A stretch of 64,000 nt of DNA from Lycocorax pyrrhopterus obiensis (GCA_014706295.1 JACSVZ010000028.1:1282263-1346262); one strand, 5' to 3'. Positions 21,501 through 39,180 are shown, numbered from the stretch's first letter. A program made the numbers and translations. The notes: generated by a model not told the origin, from the letters alone.

Positions 21501-22980
21501 CGCTCTGATGGACAGCGGGCGGATGGGGGGAGGAGACCCCCCCCTCCCGGCGCGGTGGTGGGCGCCGCCCCCTCCTCCTGCGACGCGCAGTGGTGCGGTC
21601 CCGCCGCGCTCCGCGGGGCGCGGGATGAACCACCCCGTGCGCCGGCGGGGGTGTGAGCCGAACCATTCCCGCTCAACGGGGGGGGCGAGGTTTGACAGCT
21701 TCCCTGTCGCGACATGGCGCCCTATTGCGACGCCTCCCTCAGGCCTGCAGTCGCGGGCAGCCTCATCCTTCCCGTGACAGGGCGGCTGGCGCTGAGGCGG
21801 GGCTGCTGCGCAGGTGGGCGGCCATGTCCTCCCTCGCCCTGAGGCTCCAGCGGGGATTAGGGCCGGCAGCATATGGCGGCCTCAGGGCAGCGGCACCGCC
21901 CTGCCCGGGCCTGCCCTGCCCTGCCCGGGGCCCCGGGTGCCTCCGGGCCCTGCCCTGCCCTGCCCCGCCCGGGGGGACAGGGGGGCTCCGTGGCCTCTGT
22001 CCCGGGGCAGCTCTTTGCTCCTGCTCATCCCACACCCACAGCCCTGGGAGGACGGAGCCGCACACGGTGGGCACTGGGTGGGCAGCGGGGAGATTGATCA
22101 CAGTCCGCAGTGACAGCGGGCACGGCCAGCGTGGGATGGACGCGGCCATGGGGATGGACACAGGGTCAGGGATGGATCCAGGCTCAGGGATGGACACAGG
22201 GCCAGGGATGGATCCAGGCTCAGGGATGGACACAGGGCCAGGGATGGACGCAGCCATGGGGATGGACACAGGGTCAGATGGATCCAGGCTCAGGGATGGA
22301 CCTGGCTGCTGTGGGCATTTTCCATCACCTTCCCCAGGCAACAGCCCCACCACCCTTCTCCCGCTGCAGCCCCTCGGCCCAGAAAGGAGTGAAAAGGGCT
22401 TTTTCCACCAGCTCCTGCCCCGCTCCAGCCCGGCAGAGTCTGGGATGGATCTGGGTTCAAGGAGCTCTGAGAGCATAAAGCCTTGGCTGATCCTCTCCAA
22501 AAGGAAGAGACCAGGAGATAATCCAGCACCCACCGGCGATGGCACGGAGCCACCACCACCCTGTGCAGCACCCGGCACTCCCGGCCGAGTCCCGGAAAAC
22601 GTCTGGGCTGGGAAAGAACCATCCAGCTCCCGAGGCCCCGCCGCTGCCAGGGGAGTGTGGGGCGGGCAGGGGGCGAGGGCCCCACGTGCCAGGGCAGTGC
22701 CACGGGTGGGGACGTGTTTGTGGAGATAAATCACCGTTGGGAGCAATGCGGAAGAGCCGGGAACGGGCCCCGCTCCGCGCCAAGCCGGCGATTAAATATT
22801 TACCTTAGCAGGTCGTGTTTGCCAGTGATGGATCGGCGTTTCCAGGGAGGAGCTCGCTTTTGTTCCAGCACGGAGCCAGGCCCTGCCCGGTGCCCGGCGG
22901 GAGACGGGGCCACCAACCACGCCGGTCCCTGGGGACATTGGCTGCGGCTCCCGTGACACAAAGAGGCGCTTACAAGGCTC
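21500..22980. other. intergenic, RAB3A promoter to PDE4C 3' end
   Basis: This CpG-rich then GC-rich spacer separates two minus-strand genes. It holds one minisatellite and no supportable exon chain; the open frames across it are low-complexity. Confidence 0.55.
22134..22310. repeat. 18-bp minisatellite
   Basis: Units alternate between ATGGACACAGGGTCAGGG and ATGGATCCAGGCTCAGGG, about nine copies. The multiple-of-three period keeps frames open, so the apparent protein here is a by-product. Confidence 0.88.
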
Positions 22981-23004
22981 ATGTTTAGGGTGGAACAAAC
23001 CGGG

Positions 23005-23010
23005 TTTAAT
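23005..23010 (-). terminator. PDE4C: probable PDE4C polyadenylation signal ATTAAA
   Basis: On the minus strand this reads ATTAAA, about 690 bases after the PDE4C stop. No AATAAA was found nearer on that strand. Confidence 0.45.
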
Positions 23011-23698
23011 CTCTGGAAGGTGAAGGAAGAATCCCAAAGGACCCTGCCTCAGGCAGGACACCGGAGACGTGGGGGGGGAGGGTCCGAAATGTGCAATACA
23101 AATGGCATTTTGAGAGATCGCAGAGCAGAAATGCAACTTTCTTCCCCAAAAATGCGCCTTTCCGCCCCGAAAATGTGTGTGAGCCTCAGGGAGGCTCGTA
23201 GTAAAAAGTGAGCTACAAAAGGCTTTAAAAAGTGAACCTGTCTCCAAATAAATAAACCACCGAGTCGTGCCCGTGCCGTGCGCTGGTGCCTGGGGGTGCC
23301 TCGTGCTGGGGGTGTCACCGGCACCCTTCGCCCACCTCATCCCACCATGGGGCTGCTGTCCTGCAGGGGGACACCTGGAAAGGTGCTGGAGTGCTCCTTC
23401 CTGGAGCCCTGCAGAGCGTGATGTCCCCAGGGCTGGGCTGGGGCCGGAGCACGGTGTCCCCATGCCCTGTCTGAAGGGGACAGGGACCTTTCCCAGCAGC
23501 TGGTGGGAGCAGGGAGAAGGCAGGCACGGTCCTCGTGCCTGTCAGGACCTGCCCAGCTCCCGAACGGGGACACAACCTGGGTGCCTCCGTGTCCCTCCAG
23601 TGCTCCCCAGTGCCAGCTCCCCACTGTCCCCAGCACTGCTCGGGGCAGTGCCCAGTCCCACGTCCCCTGGCAGCGAGGGGACCCACGGGCCGATGCTG

Positions 23699-29608
<5,910 letters not shown>

Positions 29609-29958
29609 GGCCCGCCTCAGGGACCCCCGGGCGGGAGGCAAGGCCCCGCTGCCCCCGGTGCGGAGCAGGAAGCGTGCGGCCGTCCCGGCCCCGGCAGCCC
29701 CGGGAAACTTTCCATCCCCCTCCCGCCCTGCGCCTGGGAAATTAAACAACTGTCTGGCTCCGGCAGCCGGCGCAGGGAGCGGGTCCCCCCCCGGTGTGCC
29801 TGGCGGCCCGGGCACGTGGGCCCTCGCTGGCCCGGTGCCACCGGCCACCCTGCTGTCCCCGAGGCGGCAGCTGCTCCTGAAAGGGCAGGGGTGCTCTGCC
29901 TGGACACGCAGAAAAATGCCCTACGGAGCCTCCAGGGACCCAGACGCACGGAGCGGAC

Positions 29959-30230
29959 GTGCCACGGTGCCAGTGAGGGACACGGCTGAGCACAGAGTAC
30001 CCCGGACACGCGGTGTGGCTGTGCCACGGTGCCAGTGAGGCACACGGCTGGGCACGGAGCACCCCGGACACGCGGTGTGGCTGTGCCATGGTGCCAACAA
30101 GGGACAGAGGGATGTGGCTGAGCCCGGAGCATCCTGAACTCGCAGTGTGGCTGTGCCACGGTGCCACCAAGGGACACAGCTGAGCATGGAGCATCTCGTG
30201 GTGTGGACATGCCACGGTGCCACTGAGCGA
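29959..30230. repeat. about 62-bp minisatellite upstream of PDE4C first exon
   Basis: Copies begin with GTGCCACGGTGCCA or a close form, at 29959, 30021, 30083, 30153 and 30209. Spacing is 62, 62, 70 and 56. Each copy includes GGACACGCGGTGTGGCT or a degenerate form. Confidence 0.8.
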
Positions 30231-30984
30231 CCTGTGAGAGCCAAACCCACCCCAGGTGGTGCCCCAGCCCCTCCCTGGTGCTGTCCCCAAGTGGAACAGG
30301 GAGCTGCAGGGTGAGGTCCAGCTGGTAACAGTGACACTGTGGGGGACCCACCGGCCTGGCCGTGGGAGCTGGCACCTGCCCAGCCTGATGCAGCAGGATG
30401 TGGGTACCTGCTGTTCCTGATGGCCACAAAAATATCCAGCAGCCGGCGGGGAGCCAGGAAGGACAGCAACAGGGCCCCCCTGCCACGACAGCACTGGCGG
30501 GGACCCCAAAACCCACCAGATGGAGGGTCCTGGGGGGGGTCACCTTCACTTTCAAGGGGCTGCAAGCACGACCGTGGGGACATCAGGGCAGAGAGATGCT
30601 GGGACAGAGGGACATCAGGGGATGTGGGAAAGAGGGAAGAGCCCCCCGTGCTGGCTTGCAGCCAGCAGCCCCGGACAGCAAGGGCTGGACTGGCCGCAGG
30701 ACAGCCAGTCCCCGTCCCCAGGACAGCCAGTCCTTATCGGAGTGTCACCGTGCCCACGTGTCTGTGCAGGGGTGGATGACAAGTGACACCAGAGCCACGG
30801 CCCTCGGCTGTGCCAGCTCCTTGCTGTCCCCACAAGCCAGGCTGGGAGAGGCACGGGACAGGGGGAATGGCCCAAAAATAGCCCTGCAGCAGCACAGCCG
30901 GGGCCGAGCCACCGCGGGAGGGACCGAGGTCACCTCGGGCAGGGCCAGGCCAGCCCTGTGGTGGCTCTGGCTGGGCCACGGGAT

Positions 30985-31140
30985 GGGGGCAAGGAGGGCG
31001 TGAGGAGGATGAGGAGAGGGAATGGGGACAGGGATGGGTGGTGGGAACAAGGGGGATGAGGATGGGGGTGACAGGGATGGGGGTGATGGGGACAGTGTGG
31101 TGGGGACAGTGGGGGACAGGAGTGCTGGGGGGGTGACAGG
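30985..31140. repeat. G-rich simple repeat
   Basis: Degenerate GATGGGGACAGGG and GGTGGGGACAGTG units lie on the plus strand, in the inferred 5' part of PDE4C. Boundaries are approximate. Confidence 0.6.
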
Positions 31141-31357
31141 AACAGACAGCGATCAGAATGCACATCCCGGGGCTGGAGCAGCGGGGCCGGTGACAGAGGG
31201 GTTTGTCCCCAACTCAGCGGGTGCTCTGCCCCGGTGCCGCTGTCCGGCCGCCGGTGCTGAACCCGAGAGCGTCACCGCCAGCCGTGCCCTGCCCGGTGAC
31301 CCGTTCCCGGTGCCACCGGGGCCGGCATCACCACCCCGCTCCCCGTCCCGCCCTTAC

Positions 31358-31943
31358 CGGGGGGGCTCGGACTCATCGCCGCTGCTCGGGCCGCTCTCCT
31401 CGATGGTGAACACCACCCGGGCAGCCTCGGGCTCGGGGGCGCGGGCCGCCTCCGCCAACCGGCAGCCCAGCGGCGGCAGCAACGGGGTCCCGGAGAAACG
31501 CCGGCGCACGGCGCCCACCGCCGCTCCCGGGCCCGGGCCCGACGGGGCGGCATCGGCGGGGTCGCGGCAGCGCTGCCGGGAAACGGAGCAGCGGTGAGGG
31601 GCGCGAGGAGCGGTCCCTGGGGGGTCCCTGCCCGACCCCGGTCCGGGGGTCCCGCCCGGGCAGCGCCCCCCGCCCGCCCCCGCCGGTACCGAGCGCCGGT
31701 AGCGCGCTGGCGCCCCCTGCCGGACACGGTGCGGAGCTGCACCCGGGGGTACCGGGGTTTTACCTCGGCGAGGGGGGCACGGGGAAAGGCACAGCCGGTG
31801 CACCGGGAGCGGCTCCGCCCGCAGCGCACGGAGCCGCCGGGAGTCCCCCCGTCCTCCTCCTCCTTCTCCTCCCGCCGCCACCGGAGGGGACCCCCCTGAC
31901 TTCCCCCGGGACCCCGCCGGAAAAACCCCCGGAGCCGGCGCAC
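31358..31943 (-). CDS. PDE4C: possible distal N-terminal exons of PDE4C (PDE4B1/PDE4D7-like)
   Basis: Exon 31572-31358 has an acceptor (TTTCCCGGCAG) and a donor (CG/GTAAGG). Spliced in phase to 27793 it reads ...SEPPR then FDLENG. Its RRRFSGTPLLPPLGCRLAEA segment resembles the RRLSCRNIQLPPLAFRQLEQ part of PDE4D7-type N-termini. An upstream candidate, 31943-31764, starts with ATG (MRRLRGFF) and ends at GAG/GTAAAA in the same phase. Together they would give an 821 aa form. The first of the two is the better supported; the ATG exon rests on phase and donor only. Confidence 0.45.
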
Positions 31944-31949
31944 AATTAC

Positions 31950-32960
31950 GCAGAGGTGAATAATAATTAACCGCCCATTAAGGGGATAATTAACTCCCGC
32001 TCAGCGCCGCCAGCCCGGTTATTGCTGCCCGGGGGCCCGGCGCTGGGACGCTCATACCGGGGACACCCCTCGCCCCCCGGGACACCCCTCGCCCCCCCCG
32101 GTGGCCCCCGGTGCCGGTCTCACCTCCGTGCCGAGGAAGGGCAGCGCTGTCCGGCTCCGTCTCATCGCCGTCCCTGCGGGGGGAGCTCCGGGAGCCGCGG
32201 CCGGGGGGGTTCGCCGGCGGGGTCCCCCCTCCCGCGGCTGGGGACACCCCGGGGACACCCCGGGGCCGGGACACGCGGGTTCTTCCCCCCGTTGATTTAT
32301 GGGCACCGGGGCTCGGCCGGGTTCAGCCGCTACCTCGGGTTTTGGGGGCCCCCCGCCCCACTCCCGGTACTCCCGTTGGCTGGATGGGGACAGGGACGTG
32401 GATCTGAGGCCACGGGGACGGCCCCCAGCCCGCAGCACCCACCAAGTGCTGAACCCACCGGTGCCACGTTAACGATCCACCTCGGAGCCCGCTGCCCACC
32501 GTCCCCGAGAACCGGGGCACACCGGGCGCACGGCTACGCCCGCAGAGACCCCCGGGACCGAGCCCCCCGGGATTTGCCAGCACTGGGAGCGGCCTCATCC
32601 CAATCCCAGGAGCTGCCGATGCCCGGCACGGGGGTCCCCGCCGCCGCCAGCCCCCCGGCTTCGCCCGCAGCCCCTTACCGGTGCCCGGTCCTCGCGGCGA
32701 GCGCGGCCTCGGCCGAGTGCAGCGGAGCAGAAGGAAGGCGATGTGCGTGCCTGGCCGCTCGCTCCCTCCCAGCCCACCTCGCCGGGGGGGGGCTGCGCGG
32801 CCCCCCCCCACCCCGGGCACCACGGCCGCGCACCCCGCACCCACCCCACCGGCCCGGGAACACCCCGGGGCCGCCAGCCTGAGGCGGGGGACCCCGAATG
32901 CGGTTGGGGCCTCCCCCGGGAGCGGGGGTTTTCCCCGGGCAGGCTGCAGAGCACATGGCA
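31950..32960. other. intergenic or 5' sequence between PDE4C and the mucin-like gene
   Basis: This very GC-rich stretch has no recognisable exon. It may include further upstream PDE4C promoter sequence. Confidence 0.4.
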
Positions 32961-32991
32961 GACGGGAAACCAGTGCCAGGGCAGCAGCGTC

Positions 32992-32997
32992 TTTATT
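32992..32997 (-). terminator. polyadenylation signal AATAAA of the mucin-like gene
   Basis: On the minus strand AATAAA lies about 40 bases past the proposed stop at 33036-33038. It supports exon 33083-33036 as the last exon. Confidence 0.8.
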
Positions 32998-33035
32998 CAG
33001 CAGCGTGGAGAGCCCGGGGGGCTGCGGCGGAGGGG

Positions 33036-35364
33036 TCACCTGGGGGCGGGGGGGGTGACGGGGGACCCCTCCATCACTTTGCTCTGAGGAAGAAGAGAGA
33101 GAGAGAGAGTGGGGTGAGCGCCTGCACCCTGGACCCACTGCCCCCCAAAAACTCCCCCCCTCGCCATCCCCGGCCCCCCCACGCACCATGGGCACCTCAT
33201 CCAGGTGCTGGAAGGGGAGGGTCCCGCGCCGGGACAGCCGCACCAGCAGCATGGCCACCCCCCCCCAGCAGCAGGCAGACGGACAGGGAGATGACGACGA
33301 CCACACCAGGGCTCAGCTCAGTGGGGTGCTGCTCTGTGGGGGCGAGACGGGCACCCCGTTATTCCCCCTGGCACTGCTGAGACTCGTGCCCAGCCTTCAA
33401 GCACCACGGAGAAAGATGGGGCTCCAGACCGGCTCCAGTCACCCCACTGCCACCACCCCACCCATCACACAGACCTGGCACCCAGCTCCTGTGTCACCTC
33501 CACCCATGGGGGACCAGCCCAGGGCCCTCCCACCTCCCTGGCAGAGGCAGGGGGAGAAAAGGGGAGAAAAGCCCCCCCAAGGAGGAGGGAGCAGCCAGGG
33601 GGGCTCTGGGCTCACCTTGGGACCTGCACTCTGAGCTCTCCTGTGAGTGCAGCCCCAAGTGGGGGATCTAGGGGGAGTCTATACCCAGGTCCCCCATCTG
33701 CCCAGTGCCCCCCAGCCTGGCTCTCACCGGAGTCACCAGCTGTGCTGCCAGTGGCTGCTCTCGTTCTGGAGTCGGTGGTGACAGTGCTGGTGCTGTTGGG
33801 ACCCGGGCTCACAGTGGGTGTGGGGGAAGCAGGCCCAGAGGGCCTGGGTGAGGACGGGGCTGGCGTTGCCGTTGAGTTGGATGGATGCTCTGTGGATCTG
33901 GACACGCTCGTGTGGGATGGAGTTGGTGTTGTGGTGGCATTGGATGGGGGTGTCAAAGGTGTTGTTGATCCCGGTGTCCTGGCTGAAGATAGTGCCGTGG
34001 ATGGGTTGGATGGAGATGCTGGAGGTGTTGTTGATCCCGGTGTCCTGGCTGAAGATGGTGCCGTGGATGGGTTGGATGGAGATGCTGGAGGTGCTGTTGA
34101 CCCCAAGGTACTGGATGGAGTTGGTGCCGTGGATGGGTTGGATGGAGATGCTGGAGGTGCTGTTGACCCCAAAGTACTGGATGGAGTTGGTGCCGTGGAT
34201 GGGTTGGATGGAGATGCTGGAGGTGCTGTTGATCCCAGTGTCCTGGCTGAAGATGGTGCTATGGTGGTGCTGGATGGAGATGCTGGAGGTGCTGTTGACC
34301 CCAAGGTACTGGATGGAGTTGGTGCCGTGGATGGGTTGGATGGAGCTGCACTGAGCCCTCCCGAGTCAGAGCCGGCTGGAGTCCCACTGTGAGTCCCCCA
34401 GCTGGTGGCTGCGGCTGAGCTGGGTGGAGATGGTGACACGGCTGTCCCTGAGCCGTTCAGAGGCACTTTGGTGGCAGAATCAGGGCCAAGTCTTGGCTCT
34501 AGACCTTGGAGGAGGGAGCTGGTCAGCAAGGACAGGGCAGGGTCCTGGCAGGGCAGCAGCAGCTGCCCCAGCTCCCGGCCTCACAGGGATCATTTCCCAG
34601 GTGGTTTTTATCACACACACAGAGAACTGGGATTTAGCCAATACCAGACCCCAGAAATCCAGAGTCAGAAGCGCTTCCCAAGCTGTCATGGCATGGGCAC
34701 AGCACTGCCGGGGACGAGCAGAGCAGCGTGGCAGCAGCAGGCAGTGCCATGGCACAGGGACACGTGTCAACCCAGCCTTTGTGGCACCCACTGGACACCC
34801 TCAGGGCCAGGCGTGGTGGGGACTCCTCGGTGGCCACGTGGAACAGAGCGGGTTTGCCGGGCAGTGCTGGCAGTGCCCTTTATCTGCCCAAATCCTGTTT
34901 GCACAAGAGGAGGAGGAAGTCCAGCCTGGCCCCAGGGGGACACCGGAGAGAAATGCCCCGTGGCAGAGCCAGCACCCAGGGGCACAGCGTGGCTGGGGGT
35001 CCCCACAGCTGCCAGGCTCACCGGGATGGGCTGTCCCCACCCAGCTGCCACCCTTTGCCAGGATGGCGTTGAACCCAGGGCCAAGCACCCAGTGGAAAGG
35101 AAAGGACACGGGACCCCCGCAGTGCCCCACTGGGCCGCCAGTGCAGAGCGCGGGGCAACACGTGGTCACCTCCCCGAACTTCCCCGGTGCCCCGGAGCAG
35201 CTGGACACCCTTCCCGGTACCCAGAACTGGGCGGGGGGAGGCCACAGACCCACCCGCCGGTGCTGCAGATCCCACGTGCCCCCGGGACCCCCCCGGTGCC
35301 CGGTACCTGCAGCAGCGAGCAGGGCAGCGACGCAGCAGAGCAGGCGGAGCGCGCCGCCGGCCAT
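33036..35364 (-). CDS. mucin-like single-pass type I membrane protein, unrecognised
   Basis: I do not recognise this gene. Four exons on the minus strand: 35364-35307 (signal peptide, MAGGALRLLCCVAALLAAAG), 34504-33728 (Ser/Thr/Pro-rich ectodomain), 33333-33187 (membrane segment) and 33083-33036 (tail, ending TPPAPR). Splice sites are canonical and the first two junctions are both phase 1. The ectodomain has six 22-residue repeats of the type ASPSNPSTAPTPSSTLGSTAPP in two overlapping halves, ideal for O-glycans, plus a few N-glycan sequons. The membrane stretch begins VVVVISLSVCLLLGG. A run of nine C (33258-33266) then puts the sequence one base out of frame; with eight it would be about 342 aa with a short basic tail (RLSRRG...). 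It lies where human has IQCN. Confidence 0.75.
33258..33266 (-). other. C9 homopolymer causing an apparent frameshift
   Basis: Before the run the frame encodes a hydrophobic VVVVISLSVCLLLGG. The continuation VAMLLVRLSRRG lies one base away. Read as given, the frame runs through the last exon with no stop before the AATAAA. This argues for a one-base excess in the assembly, or a real length variant. Confidence 0.75.
33949..34344 (-). repeat. 66-bp coding tandem repeat of the mucin-like ectodomain
   Basis: Six units with an exact 66-bp period begin at 33949, 34015, 34081, 34147, 34213 and 34279. The outermost are the most diverged and the central ones nearly identical. Period 66 keeps all frames open, so antisense open frames appear across it without meaning. 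Confidence 0.93.
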
Positions 35365-35410
35365 CCCGCCCGGTGCCGGTGCCGATCCCGCCGCCTTTAT
35401 CCGCCCCTGG
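35365..35410 (-). promoter_or_regulatory. possible core promoter of the mucin-like gene
   Basis: On the minus strand GGGGCGGATAAAGG lies about 35 bases before the start codon: a GC box next to a TATA-like ATAAA that also contains a GATA motif. The implied 5' UTR would be only a few bases, so the true start may be further upstream. Confidence 0.35.
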
Positions 35411-36800
35411 GGAGGCGGGAGCACCCTCGCCCGCGGCGCCCCCTCTCGGTACCGGGCGGCACCGCAGCACCGGGACCCGGCGGTCGCCGGGAAGACCCCT
35501 CCCCCCCAAACCCCCCTCCCACCCCGGGCCTGTTTCCCCCGCGCAGCTCCCACCCCGGGGCCGTGAGATTTCCCCCCGGCACCGGGAGCCAGCCCTGCCG
35601 GCAGCATCCCGCGCTCTCCGGGGACACGTGGGGACACAAGGACCTGGGGACATGGGGAAGTGGGCACAAAGGGATCGGGGAATGTGGGGACTTGGGGACA
35701 AAGGGATCTGGGAAAGCAGGGACATCGGGGTACAGGGACATTGGACCGCGGCGATTTGGGGACAAAGGGACTTGGGGCAGAGACAATGGGATCTGGGGGC
35801 ATGAGGATGCGGGGACTTGGGGACACAGGGATCTGGTGACACTGAGGCCACGGGGCCGGACAGGTGGCTGCCCCGTCCATCTTTGTGCCGGAGCGGCACA
35901 TCCGGGGCGCAGCACAACCGCGCCGGGACGGCGCCGCTTCCGCGCGGCGGGGACGGCGCTTCCTCCGGCAAACCGCAGCCGGCTGGCCCCGCGTCCCCGG
36001 GGAGCCACCCACGGCAGGGCCCCAAGGGACCCCACGCTCCCCCCACAGCCCCCGGGAGCGGGGCGATCCCGCTGCTGGAACGGGCTGGAGCTGCCGCCAG
36101 CAGCGTCCCCAAACGCTCCAGAGACAGAGGGTCGGTCCCTCGGGTGCTGCTCCCCGGGACGGAGCAGGGACGGGGCCCCGCAGGTGGGGGACACGGGGGA
36201 GGAGCCGTGGCGCTGCCGGGAAGCCCGAGGCTGTTGCCGAAGTCTGGGAGGAGCAGAGGAGGCCCGGCCTTCCTGGGTGCCTTGGGGTGACCCCGGGGGG
36301 GCCAGGACAGGGGGGTGTTGGTGAACCCCCCAACACGGAGAGGGTCTGGCAGAGCAGAGCCACAGCCAGGACCAGCAGTGGGGACCCCTCAGCCCCAGGG
36401 GAGCCCAAACATACCCATATTCCCCCCCAAGACAGCCCAAATAACCCCCGAGGCCCCTCAACATCCCAACCTTTCACTATCCCACTCCCCACAACATCCT
36501 CCATCCTTCCCAGCTACCCCAACGCCCCCCCCCGCCCCCCCAATAACAACAACCCCATGGACCCCCTCGCCCTCCACCCTCTCCAGTGATTCCCAGAGCC
36601 CCTTTGCCAGCCCCGGGGGGGCTTCACTCCCCACTCCCCGACCTCCATCGCCCCCTAAAACTGCCCAAACCCCCCCGGTTCGCGCTTCCCCCCCCCCCCC
36701 GCCCCAAGATGGCACCCGGCCGCGCCGCTTCCTGCCCGCGCCGCCCCTTCCCTTCCCGTCCCATCCCGTCCCTCCCCGGCGCAGCAAACAGCGAGAGGCC
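35410..36800. other. intergenic, mucin-like gene to JUND 3' end
   Basis: It is GC-rich, with a repeat at about 35630-35845 and C-rich low-complexity sequence near 36520-36700. Long open frames on both strands lack any family similarity. No exon is supported. Confidence 0.5.
35630..35845. repeat. degenerate GGGGACAAAGGGATCTG repeat
   Basis: About ten loosely spaced units share GGGGAC(A/T)(A/T)AGGGA(T/C) cores on the plus strand, upstream of the mucin-like gene. Confidence 0.7.
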
Positions 36801-36820
36801 AATTCTCCATGTCGCGGGGT

Positions 36821-36826
36821 TTTACT
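36821..36826 (-). terminator. JUND: weak candidate polyadenylation signal of JUND (AGTAAA)
   Basis: On the minus strand this reads AGTAAA about 510 bases after the JUND stop. No AATAAA or ATTAAA was seen in the interval. Confidence 0.3.
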
Positions 36827-36879
36827 GGGACCTGACTGGAATGTGTGGGGCGCGGAGGGGCCGGGAGGGACGGCCCGGG

Positions 36880-37330
36880 CCCCCCTCAGTCCGTGCGCGG
36901 GGGGGAACCCCCGGCTTCTCCCTCCCCGCAGTCCTTGCGCGGGAAGCGGGGCGTGCTCAGTGCCCCACCATCCGGAGCCGGTCCTGGTCCTCCCCTCAGA
37001 CCCCGCAGTCCGTGTCCGGGGAGATGGGAGGGGGGGCGATCATCGCTCTTCTTCCTCCCCGCGGGACCCCTGAGTCCGCGCCCGGGGCGGGCAGGGCGCT
37101 CCCCCCAGTCCCTGCCTGCCCGGGACCCCTCGGTCCGTGCCTGGGGCAGGGCGGGCGCTACCCCCGCTCCCCTCAGTCCGTGCCCGGGACCGCTCGGTCC
37201 GTTCCCGGGGCGGGGTGGGCGCTCCCCCCGTTCCCCTCGGTCCGCTCCCGGGGCAGGGCGGGCGCTCCCCCCCGCGCTTCCCTGGGTCCTCGCCCGGGAC
37301 TCGTCGGTCCGTGCCCGGGCTCGGGCCCGC
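36880..37330. repeat. GC-rich degenerate tandem repeat in JUND 3' UTR
   Basis: Units of the type TCGGTCCGTGCCCGGGGC followed by GGGCGGGCGCTCCCCCC recur at irregular 40-60 bp spacing right up to the JUND stop codon. Confidence 0.7.
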
Positions 37331-37336
37331 CCGGGG

Positions 37337-38690
<1,354 letters not shown>

Positions 38691-38729
38691 CGCGCGCCCC
38701 GCCGGGGCTGATGGGCACAAAGGGAGGGG

Positions 38730-39180
38730 CGGGAACCGGGTACGGGAACGGCACCGGGAACCGGGAACTGGGCACGGGAACCGGGAACTGGCCACCGGGA
38801 ATTGGGCACGGGAACCGGCCACAGGGCACCGGGAACTGGCCTCTGGGAATCGGGAACCGGGCACGGGAACCAGACACCGGGAATGGGAACCGGGCACGGG
38901 AATTGGCAACTCAGAATCGGGACTGGGAACCGGGACCGGGCACGGGAATTGGCTACTGAGAATCGGGACTGGGAACCGGGACCGGGCACAGGGTACCGGT
39001 AACTGGCCACAGGGCACAGGAACCGGCCACCTGGCACTGGACTCCAGCTACCAGCACCAGAACTGGCCTTGGCATGGGCACCGGGCACCAGCACTGGGCG
39101 CTGGTAGAGGCATGGCCACTGGCCACCGGGCACTGACTCAGGCACTGGTACCGGGCACTGGGCACCATCCCTGAGCACTG
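38730..39180. repeat. minisatellite of GGGAACCGGGCAC-type units
   Basis: About thirty short units, 12-15 bp, of the type GGGAACTGGGCAC, GGGAACCGGCCAC and GGGAATTGGCAAC lie just upstream of the JUND promoter. Two blocks (about 38880-38935 and 38940-38990) are near copies of each other. Confidence 0.85.

Noticed and set aside
22110..22478. Protein-like repeat over the 18-bp minisatellite
   Set aside because: The frame is open only because the unit length is a multiple of three. No start, splice or conservation supports it.
33643..34392. Plus-strand open frame of about 250 residues with DGLDGDAGG repeats
   Set aside because: It is the antisense shadow of the 66-bp mucin repeat. A period divisible by three keeps frames open. 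It lacks a signal peptide or exon partners.
34801..36504. 567-residue minus-strand open frame
   Set aside because: It runs through the mucin-like first exon, its intron and upstream repeats. Composition is GC-driven and no family is recognisable.
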